Assembly: GCF_021390435.2 (NCBI RefSeq)
Contig: NZ_JAJVCN010000003.1
Location: 124,001-188,000, forward strand
Reading direction: 5' to 3'
Length of the DNA: 64,000 nucleotides
Source of the DNA: Kibdelosporangium philippinense
GTDB taxonomy: Bacteria; Actinomycetota; Actinomycetes; Mycobacteriales; Pseudonocardiaceae
Shown here: piece after piece, positions 57,844 through 64,000 of the stretch
Layout: each line of letters starts with the position of its first letter
How positions within the stretch are numbered: position 1 is the stretch's first letter
The notes under the pieces: model-generated
Told to the model about the DNA's origin: nothing
Database searches by the model: none
What the model saw: the letters and a program-made list of their open reading frames with translations, nothing else
Made by a program: the position numbers and the translations under genes

Positions 57844-59255
57844 GTCACGACCTCAAGAGCACGAACGATCAGATCCACACCCTCAGCACCCTCGACACGG
57901 CATCGCACGAAGTCACCAACGGCAAGGCCGTCGCCGTCCTCGATCACGCATTCGCCGTCAACCTCAGGCGCCTGATGGGCGGCACGACCGATCACCTCGT
58001 CATCGGCCTGCTCGACCATGACGACAACCTCGTCGCCGACACGGTCCTCGGCGCGTTCCATCATGACCTGCTCGACCAGCGCGGATATCCGCGAAACCCG
58101 CTCGGCCACGGTGTCAGCGTCGTGTTTGTCCTCAAAACCCGCGGCTTCGGTGCCGTCCTCGTCGGAGTAACCGAACACGCCGACGGCGTCCATCCGCGCG
58201 CCGAGGAGGAACCGCTCGAGCTCCTGCAGGTCCTCTTCGGTCTCGCCGGGGAAGCCGACGATGACGTTGGTCCGGATGCCCGCATTGGGTGACAAGGCAC
58301 GGATCTGCTCGGTCAGGCCGAGGAAGCTGTCACAGTCGCCGAACCGGCGCATCCGGCGCAGCACCTTGCCGCTGCCGTGCTGGAAGGACAGGTCGAAGTA
58401 GTCGGCGACGCCTGGCGTGGTCGCGATGGTCTTCACCAGACCCGGCCGCGTCTCGGCTGGCTGCAGGTACGACACGCGGACCCGCTTGACCCCGTCGACC
58501 TCGGCCAGCCGGGGCAGCAGCTTCTCCAGGTGGTCCATGCCGCGGCCGAAGTCCTTGCCGTACGAAGTGGAGTTCTCGCTGACGAGGAACAGCTCGCGGG
58601 CGCCGTTCTCGGCCAGCCACGCGGCCTCGGCCACGATCTCGTCCGGCGTCCGTGACACAAAAGCCCCGCGGAACGAGGGAATTGCGCAGAACGTGCACCG
58701 CCGGTCACACCCCGACGCGATCTTCAGCGCGGCGACCGGCGCGTCGTCCAGCCGGGTACGCATCACGCGCGGGCCCCACCCGTGTCCTGGCACAGCCAGT
58801 TCGGTCTCGCGCCGCTGCACCGGGCTGATCGGCAGCAGCGTGCGCCGGTCAACGGGAACGTGCGACTCGATCTGTTTGCCGTGCACCACCTCGTCGAGCC
58901 GCTCGGCCAGCTCCGGGTACTCGTCGAAACCGAGGACCGCGGACGCTTCCGGCATGCTCTCGGCGAGCTCCTTGCCATAGCGCTCGGCCATGCATCCGAC
59001 CGCGACGACCTTCGCGCCGGTGTCGGCGGCGGCCAGCAGCGTGTCGACCGAGTCCTTCTTGGCCTGTTCGACGAAGCCACAGGTGTTCACCACGATCACC
59101 TCGGCGTCGTCCGCCTCGGACAGCTCCCAGCCACTGCCGGTCAGCCGACCGGCTAGCTCCTCGGAGTCGACCTCATTGCGGGCACAACCGAGGGTGAACA
59201 TGGCTACGCGCCGCTTCGCGGTGGGGGAAGACACCGAATCAGAGTAACTGGCCAT
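57840..59255 (-). CDS. rimO: Ribosomal protein uS12 methylthiotransferase
   Basis: The 471-aa radical-SAM methylthiotransferase has an N-terminal UPF0004 domain with three Cys (FTLGCARNEVDSEEL, VVNTCGFVEQAK, VAVGCMAERYG). The radical-SAM cluster motif is CDRRCTFC in ALKIASGCDRRCTFCAIPSF. A C-terminal TRAM domain ends the protein. RimO modifies Asp88 of ribosomal protein S12. I choose the ATG at 59255; the frame continues upstream with no better ribosome site. It is the first gene of rimO-pgsA-cinA and diverges from argA. Confidence 0.94.
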   Translation of the reverse strand: MASYSDSVSSPTAKRRVAMFTLGCARNEVDSEELAGRLTGSGWELSEADDAEVIVVNTCGFVEQAKKDSVDTLLAAADTGAKVVAVGCMAERYGKELAESMPEASAVLGFDEYPELAERLDEVVHGKQIESHVPVDRRTLLPISPVQRRETELAVPGHGWGPRVMRTRLDDAPVAALKIASGCDRRCTFCAIPSFRGAFVSRTPDEIVAEAAWLAENGARELFLVSENSTSYGKDFGRGMDHLEKLLPRLAEVDGVKRVRVSYLQPAETRPGLVKTIATTPGVADYFDLSFQHGSGKVLRRMRRFGDCDSFLGLTEQIRALSPNAGIRTNVIVGFPGETEEDLQELERFLLGARMDAVGVFGYSDEDGTEAAGFEDKHDADTVAERVSRISALVEQVMMERAEDRVGDEVVVMVEQADDEVIGRAAHQAPEVDGECVIEDGDGLAVGDFVRCRVEGAEGVDLIVRALEVVT

Positions 59256-59362
59256 GGGGCATGACTCCGACCACACTACGAGCCCCTGCACCACACGGAT
59301 GGGGCAACCGCGCAGGCCAGGGGTTAAGTTAAGCGGCAGGTCTCAGACAAACTGGCGGGTAC

Positions 59363-59863
59363 GTGAACGACACGACTGTTGTGCGGCGCGCTCGCACCTC
59401 GGATGTCCGGGCGATGAAGACGGTCATCGATCGGTACGCAGGCAAGGTGCTGCTGGCGAAGCAACTGGTCACGCTGTACGAGGACATCCAGGAGTTCTGG
59501 GTGGCCGAGCAGGACGGCGAACTGGTCGGCTGTGGCGCGCTGCACGTCCTCTGGGAGGACATCGCGGAGATCCGCACGATCGCGGTGCTGCCGCAGACGC
59601 TCGGCAGTGGCATCGGCCACGTCCTGCTTGAGCGGCTCATCGCGACGGCGAAGGAACTGGGTGTGTCGCGCCTGTTCGCGTTGACGTTCGAGGTCCGGTT
59701 CTTCGAGCGGCACGGGTTCCGCGAGATCGAGGGCACGCCGGTCAGCCCTGAGGTGTACGAGGAGATGCTGCGGTCGCTCGACCAGGGTGTCGCGGAGTTC
59801 CTCGACCTTCCTTATGTCAAGCCGAACACCCTCGGCAACAGCCGGATGGTACTGGAGCTTTAA
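59363..59863 (+). CDS. argA: Amino-acid N-acetyltransferase (short ArgA type)
   Basis: The 166-aa GNAT enzyme has the pattern of Rv2747: VRRARTSDVRAMKTVIDRYA, FWVAEQDGELVGCGALHVLW, IRTIAVLPQTLGSGIGHVLL (acetyl-CoA loop) and FEVRFFERHGFREI. It makes N-acetylglutamate at the entry to arginine synthesis. It starts with GTG at 59363 and its last 4 bp overlap the stop of the convergent TetR gene. Confidence 0.9.
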   Translation: MNDTTVVRRARTSDVRAMKTVIDRYAGKVLLAKQLVTLYEDIQEFWVAEQDGELVGCGALHVLWEDIAEIRTIAVLPQTLGSGIGHVLLERLIATAKELGVSRLFALTFEVRFFERHGFREIEGTPVSPEVYEEMLRSLDQGVAEFLDLPYVKPNTLGNSRMVLEL

Positions 59864-60474
59864 CGTCCACTGTGGACCAGGAGGCTGGTGAGGTGGCGGC
59901 GCAGGATGGCCAGCGCGGTCTCCGGGTCCATCTGGGACGGGTGCAGGATCGCGTCCATCGACAGCCCGTCAAGCAACGCGCACAGGCGGCGGGCCTCTAG
60001 CGCGACATCGACATCCGGAGCGAGGCGGCCTGAGCGACGGCCGCCCTCGAAGATCCGGGTGGCCAGCGTGATCAGGTCTTTGTAGACCTCATCCGCGTGC
60101 GAACGCAGCGATGGGTGCGTTCGGGCAGCGTTGACGAAAGCCAGCCACACGACCACCTCCCGTCGCCGTTCGGCATCCAGGGGAAGCACCTCGGCGAGCA
60201 TGTCGATGGCCACTTCAAGCCGATCGTCCGTGCCCTGGAGGCGCTCGAAGTGCGCTGACAACCGGTTGGCGACACGCTCGCTCATCGCCTTCATCGCGAA
60301 GACCATCAACTCGGCGTGATTGTCGAAGTAGTGCCGCACTGAGCCGAGGGCCAGGCCCGCTTCGGCGGCCACGTTGCGCAGCGACGCCTGCTCCAGACCA
60401 TCCCGCTCGACCACGCTGAACAGGGCCTCCACCACGGCTTCCCGGCGAAGCGACGGATCGACGACTTTGGGCAC
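59860..60474 (-). CDS. TetR-family transcriptional regulator
   Basis: The 204-aa protein has an N-terminal TetR helix-turn-helix (LRNVAAEAGLALGSVRHYF). The ligand domain is helical and includes ALLDGLSMDAIL, the pattern of the BetI-like C-terminal domain. It diverges from a small membrane-protein gene. Two near-identical palindromes occupy the short gap, so it very likely represses itself and that gene. Its ligand is unknown. Confidence 0.92.
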   Translation of the reverse strand: MPKVVDPSLRREAVVEALFSVVERDGLEQASLRNVAAEAGLALGSVRHYFDNHAELMVFAMKAMSERVANRLSAHFERLQGTDDRLEVAIDMLAEVLPLDAERRREVVVWLAFVNAARTHPSLRSHADEVYKDLITLATRIFEGGRRSGRLAPDVDVALEARRLCALLDGLSMDAILHPSQMDPETALAILRRHLTSLLVHSGR

Positions 60475-60483
60475 ACCTTTTTA

Positions 60484-60523
60484 TAGCACGGCTGTGCTAC
60501 TTTGATTTAGCACAGTCGTGCTA
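60484..60523. promoter_or_regulatory. Twin TetR operators
   Basis: TAGCACGGCTGTGCTA (60484-60499) and TAGCACAGTCGTGCTA (60508-60523) share the arms TAGCAC and GTGCTA, with centres 24 bp apart. They fill the gap between the regulator start (60474) and the ATG at 60543 and would cover both promoters. Confidence 0.85.
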
Positions 60524-60542
60524 TATCAATGGGAGGGTGCAA

Positions 60543-61037
60543 ATGTGGGTGACTGTCATCGTGATCGCGCTGGTCATCGGGGTGATCGTGAAGCGCTTCC
60601 TTGGCGAGCCACTGAACGCGCGAGACGTCTTCGTTCCGCCGGTCGTGCTCACCGGGATCGGGGTGTATCACCTGGTCAAGGACGTACATCCGACCGGCGG
60701 CGAGATCGCGTGGATCGTCGTCGCCGCGCTGGTAGGCCTCGGGTTCGGCGCGATCAGGGGCCTGACTCCGAGGTTGTACGCCAAAGAAGGCCACCTCTGG
60801 CAGCGCTACACCGTGTGGACGCTCGCGGTCTGGGTGACGTCGATCGTGGTCAACTTCGGGATCGGCTTCCTCGCCACGACCGCGGGAGTCCCGACCGAGG
60901 CAAGGCCGATGACACTGTCCATCGGCGTCAGCCTCCTCGGCGAGGCGATCACGCTCGGCGGGCGCGCGCTGAAGATGAACGTCCCGTTCACGCCGGAGCA
61001 GGACATTCTCGATCGGATCAAGTCACGAATACGGTGA
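60543..61037 (+). CDS. CcdC-like (DUF1453-type) membrane protein
   Basis: The 164-aa protein has four to five transmembrane segments and the charged loop VIVKRFLGEPLNARDVFVPP. The GLGFGAIRGLTPRLYAKEGH region is typical of CcdC/DUF1453 proteins. The ATG at 60543 has GGGAGG six bases upstream; the in-frame GTG at 60537 overlaps that site. It is the likely target of the divergent TetR regulator. Function is unknown. Its end overlaps the next, convergent gene by 20 bp. Confidence 0.8.
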   Translation: MWVTVIVIALVIGVIVKRFLGEPLNARDVFVPPVVLTGIGVYHLVKDVHPTGGEIAWIVVAALVGLGFGAIRGLTPRLYAKEGHLWQRYTVWTLAVWVTSIVVNFGIGFLATTAGVPTEARPMTLSIGVSLLGEAITLGGRALKMNVPFTPEQDILDRIKSRIR

Positions 61038-61866
61038 AAGCGGCGGTCCGGACAACGCCGCCAACGCGGAATTCCAGGAACAGCCGGTGCTCGCCGCGTT
61101 CGGCGAAGTTGGCCTGGAACGTCAGCTCCCCTTCCGGCAACGCCATTCCCAGGCGCTGCAACGGATGCAGGTGCGTGACCGAGTGCAGGATCGCGTTGAA
61201 CCCGGTCAGGTGGCCGTAAGCCCCGAGGTGTTCTTCGGGCGCGGTCACGGGCGCGCCCGAGGAGTCGGTGAGGCGCAGCCGGATCGTGGACGGCTTGCCA
61301 ACCAATGGTTTAGCCGCGCCTTCCGGCCTGGTCACGACGAAGCCATCGACCGAAGTGGACCCAGCGGGTTCGGGCAGCGGCACGAAAGTCGTGTCGCCGG
61401 GAATGATGAAAGCCGAGCCCAAGACGACAGGGTGCAACGGATCGCGTCCGATGAACTCGGCATACATCCGGTACGCGCCGCCATCCGGCACGGAAGCCGT
61501 GACATGCCAAGTGTCGCCGCGCAGCTCAGGGTGAACGTGTTGGTAGGACTGCATATCGTCCCGGACCACGAAGAAATGCAGCTGCTTGGTCTGGTTCTCC
61601 GGGAAAGACACCTCGGGCTTGCCCGATGGACCGATGATCTGGAAGGAAATGGGCACCGAGGCGCCGCGTTCCGATGGCACCACAACGGGTTGGAAGCGGA
61701 AACCGTCCTGATTGTCCGACAGGCCGTCGCTGTGCGGCACGACCGGCGGCGGCGCGACGTGGTGCACCACCGGCGAAGGCCGGGTCACGACATAGCCGAC
61801 CGCGCCGAACACCAGCAGAATCAGGACAATCAAACCGGTCCGGGTCGCCCAGTGCAGTTGCCGCAA
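61018..61866 (-). CDS. Membrane-anchored extracytoplasmic His-rich protein
   Basis: The 282-aa protein has one N-terminal transmembrane or signal-anchor helix (residues about 10-28, TGLIVLILLVFGAVGYVV). A Pro/His-rich spacer and two beta-rich domains follow. Histidines recur in DMQSYQHVHPEL and HLGAYGHLTGFNAILHSVTH. The pattern resembles periplasmic or cell-surface metal-handling modules found with copper genes, but no metal transporter is adjacent, so that is only a suggestion. Confidence 0.65.
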   Translation of the reverse strand: MRQLHWATRTGLIVLILLVFGAVGYVVTRPSPVVHHVAPPPVVPHSDGLSDNQDGFRFQPVVVPSERGASVPISFQIIGPSGKPEVSFPENQTKQLHFFVVRDDMQSYQHVHPELRGDTWHVTASVPDGGAYRMYAEFIGRDPLHPVVLGSAFIIPGDTTFVPLPEPAGSTSVDGFVVTRPEGAAKPLVGKPSTIRLRLTDSSGAPVTAPEEHLGAYGHLTGFNAILHSVTHLHPLQRLGMALPEGELTFQANFAERGEHRLFLEFRVGGVVRTAAFTVFVT

Positions 61867-61942
61867 CGCGATCCTCTATTCCACGGGATGTTTCACGAAC
61901 AAGTGGGTCGGTAGTGCCACCCGACGGTCATTCGAGAGGAGG

Positions 61943-62000
61943 GAACGCCGGTCTGAGGGAGGGAATCGGCAGGGTGACCCCCTCCGCCAGACCGGCGTTC
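61943..62000 (-). terminator. Hairpin after the LVIVD gene
   Basis: GAACGCCGGTCTG (61943-61955) and CAGACCGGCGTTC (61988-62000) are exact reverse complements, with a further GGGAGGG/CCCCTCC pairing inside. It lies 8 bp past the stop of the minus-strand gene. No T-run. Confidence 0.8.
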
Positions 62001-62007
62001 CGGTTCT

Positions 62008-63300
62008 TCAGCCAGCCAGGTTGGGCTTCACCAGCACGAGGCCTTGCTCGATGCCGCTGATCGCCACGATTCCACTGGCGAAGAACGGATAGTTGTTCCA
62101 CGCGCCGTTGAAGCCGCTGCTGTTGTTGGCCGGGTAGATGTCGAAGAACGCCACCTCGCTCAGCTGGTTCTGCGCGATCCCGCCGATGTCCAGGATCCGC
62201 AGGCCCGCGCGGTAGTTCGCCTGGTAGCTGTACTTGCCGATGATGTACTGGTTGTGGTCGGTCGCCTGGATCGTCGGTGAGGTGTACACGCCGGTGTTGA
62301 TCGGGTTGTCCAGGTCACGCACGTCCCAGATGAACGTCTTCGTGCCCGGCCGGTCGGTGTCGAGTTCGTCGTCGAGCAGCAGGCGCTGGTGGTCACCGGT
62401 CAGCCAGCCCTGGTGGCTGTAGCGCACTCCGGCGTAGCCAACGCGTGCGATCTGCCGTGGGGCCGACTTCGTCGTGACGTCCACAATGGTCAGCGTGTCG
62501 ACGTTGTAGTTGAAGCAGATCTCACGGCCTTGGTACGTGGTGTCCGGGCCGCGGTAGGTCACGCACTGGTTCTCGTGCACGTAGCCGTCGTTGCTGACGC
62601 AGCCCGCGTTCACCGGGCTCTTGGGGTTGCGCACGTCGACCATGTGCACGCCGCCGTTGCAGGTGTTGGAGCCGACGGCGTAGATGAAGCCGGTCTCGTT
62701 GTTCACCGCGAGCGTGTGCGACGGGCCAAAACCGGTGTAGCGCGCGTCCGGCGTGAAGGTCTGCGGCGTGGTCACGGTACGCAGCCTGGTCAGGTCGAAC
62801 ACCTGCATGCCGTGGCCGCTGATGGAGTCGGCGCCGATGAAGGCGTGGTTGGCGTGCACCTTGATGTCACGCCACGAGCTGCTGGTTCCGTTGTGCGACG
62901 GCAGGTTTCCGAGGTAGCGGGGCGCGGTCGGCGTGGAGACGTCGATGAAAGCGGCGCCGTTGGACCGGCCGAAGATCACGTATTCCTTGCCGGTCGACGA
63001 GTCCGTCCAGCCCCACATGCTGTTGCCCTGGCCACCGCCGATGCTTGAGAGCGGCAGCACCGACAGCAGGTCCACGTTCTTGCAGGGGTACTGGTTGGCC
63101 ATGCCGTTCACACACGGCACCGCGGCTGCGCCGGAGACTGCGGAGTCGCGGACCGGCGGTTCCAGGTCGGCCGCGAACTTGGCGTGTGCCGCGCGGCCTT
63201 CGGGCGAGTTGGGGTCGTGGGCCGAAGCCGGGGCCGACATGATCGCGACGACACCGGCGGCCAGCAGGGCCAGTCCGGTCAGCCGTTCCGGAAACCGCAT
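62008..63300 (-). CDS. Secreted LVIVD-repeat (choice-of-anchor B type) protein
   Basis: The 430-aa protein has a Sec signal peptide (MRFPERLTGLALLAAGVVAI, cleavage after SAPASA). A beta-propeller made of LVIVD-like repeats follows (YVIFGRSNGAAFIDVSTPT, MQVFDLTRL, VHMVDVRNPKSP, LTIVDVTTKSAP, FIWDVRDLDNP). Cysteines in CVNG, CKNV and CNGG probably form disulfides. ATG 63300 has GAGGAG 7 bp upstream. The role outside the cell is unknown. Confidence 0.88.
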   Translation of the reverse strand: MRFPERLTGLALLAAGVVAIMSAPASAHDPNSPEGRAAHAKFAADLEPPVRDSAVSGAAAVPCVNGMANQYPCKNVDLLSVLPLSSIGGGQGNSMWGWTDSSTGKEYVIFGRSNGAAFIDVSTPTAPRYLGNLPSHNGTSSSWRDIKVHANHAFIGADSISGHGMQVFDLTRLRTVTTPQTFTPDARYTGFGPSHTLAVNNETGFIYAVGSNTCNGGVHMVDVRNPKSPVNAGCVSNDGYVHENQCVTYRGPDTTYQGREICFNYNVDTLTIVDVTTKSAPRQIARVGYAGVRYSHQGWLTGDHQRLLLDDELDTDRPGTKTFIWDVRDLDNPINTGVYTSPTIQATDHNQYIIGKYSYQANYRAGLRILDIGGIAQNQLSEVAFFDIYPANNSSGFNGAWNNYPFFASGIVAISGIEQGLVLVKPNLAG

Positions 63301-63425
63301 ATCAGTACTCCTCGACGCGGAGGCAGGACACGTTTGGGCGGTTTGACGGTAAATCGCCAACAACCGGACCCGGATGCGCCAATCGGCGGGAATCCGCAAC
63401 TGTTAATTCACCAGATTTTCGCCTC

Positions 63426-64000
63426 TCACCTTCGTTGAACGGTCATCAACAAAGCGTTGGGGCGCAGAAAAGCCCTGGCCACTTCCCGTACGCGGTGCCC
63501 AGGAACAGGCAGGAGCTCCCAGTTCTGACAGACCGTCACCAACGCGGTGATCATCTCCGCGAGGGCGAAGGCCTCCCCGATGCACCGGTGGCGGCCAGCG
63601 CCGAACGGCACCAGCACGCCCGCCTTCGGCCACTCGCTGGCGCGCGGATCAAGCCACCGATCCGGGTCGAACCGCAAGGGATCGGTGAACAGCGCCGGAT
63701 CGCGGTGCAACGCGGGCATGCTGATCATGACCTGCGCCCCGGGCGCGAGAGTCACATCGCCAAGCGTGACTGGCGAGATCGCCTTGCGCATCAGCAGCCA
63801 GACCGGCGTGTGCATGCGGACGGTCTCGGCGACCACTCGCTCCACATAGAGCAGCCGAGGAATGTCGGCCGCGGTGACAGGCCGCCCGCCAAGCACGGTG
63901 TCGACCTCTTCGAAAACCTTGTGCCGCACGGCCGGATCAGCGGCCAACTCATGGAAAGCCCAGGACAGCGTGATCGCCGTGGTGTCGGTCCCGGCCATCA
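63426..64000 (-). CDS. Cytochrome P450, C-terminal part (runs off window)
   Basis: About 191 residues are present. The I-helix motif is MAGTDTTAITLSWAFHELA, the K-helix ExxR is ETVRMHTPVW, the meander contains FDPDRWLD, and the haem-binding loop is PFGAGRHRCIGEAFALAEM with the Cys ligand. The N-terminal half lies beyond base 64000. The DRWLDPRA and GRHRCIG wording fits bacterial CYP102/CYP450-like class II-type monooxygenases of actinomycetes. The substrate cannot be told. Confidence 0.93.
   Translation of the reverse strand, partial: MAGTDTTAITLSWAFHELAADPAVRHKVFEEVDTVLGGRPVTAADIPRLLYVERVVAETVRMHTPVWLLMRKAISPVTLGDVTLAPGAQVMISMPALHRDPALFTDPLRFDPDRWLDPRASEWPKAGVLVPFGAGRHRCIGEAFALAEMITALVTVCQNWELLPVPGHRVREVARAFLRPNALLMTVQRR

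Overview
This is a GC-rich actinobacterial chromosome segment. GTG and TTG starts are common, coding strands carry long antisense shadow frames, and two gene blocks follow the order seen in Mycobacterium and its relatives. The first block, nei1 - rpiB - mycothiol-type DsbA - pepN - HNH - glbO - aglA - (hypothetical, thioesterase) - gdh - ettA - ssb, matches M. tuberculosis Rv2464c-Rv2478c. The second, pspM - pspA - clgR - cinA - pgsA - rimO - argA, resembles Rv2743c-Rv2747. Together with the giant disordered protein between gdh and ettA, this suggests a Pseudonocardiaceae-like filamentous actinomycete; that placement is inference.

Layout. 1-4233 is an accessory scar. An MFS gene is cut by an IS630-family element with a -1 frameshift site, and an IS1380-family element abuts it. 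After these come about 1 kb of mostly non-coding DNA, a long inverted repeat, and the 3' half of a tRNA-Gly(UCC), which looks like the att scar of a lost integrative element. 4234-9120 holds a PP2C phosphatase, a cyclase-family hydrolase, a thioesterase, a GNAT protein, an Eis-like acetyltransferase and a Gly/Asp-tailed membrane protein. 9121-11487 is decayed: two orphan palindromic operators, an IS5-family element with a perfect 3-bp target duplication, gene fragments and a frameshifted HAD phosphatase. 11475-39059 is the conserved first block, covering base-excision repair, central metabolism, O2 sensing or stress, glutamate catabolism and a translation throttle. Inside it sits a 135-aa protein made almost entirely of GTRVT repeats (20259-20666).

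39229-42081 is an IS stack in which an IS1182-family and an IS5-family element share one CTAG target. dinB, two DUF202 membrane proteins, an IS110 element with a probable bridge-RNA region, a methyltransferase, a ParA-like ATPase and a Nei2-like glycosylase follow. The Nei2-like protein lacks the catalytic Pro2. An unexplained structured RNA with a mini-ORF and an intrinsic terminator lies at 48540-48777. 48778-51453 is a small D-amino-acid or hydroxyamino-acid operon (DauR/YheO-type regulator, DSD1-type PLP enzyme, ornithine-cyclodeaminase-type reductase) behind a perfect 17-bp inverted repeat. Then come pyrD, an NCS2 permease, 22-bp tandem repeats, the phage-shock/clgR block, argA, a TetR gene with twin operators, two envelope proteins, an LVIVD secreted protein and the 3' part of a cytochrome P450 running off the window.

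The main novelty candidates are the GTRVT repeat protein, the 48.5-kb structured RNA, the 1954-aa disordered pseudo-GGDEF protein, and the Pro2-to-Ser Nei2 paralogue.
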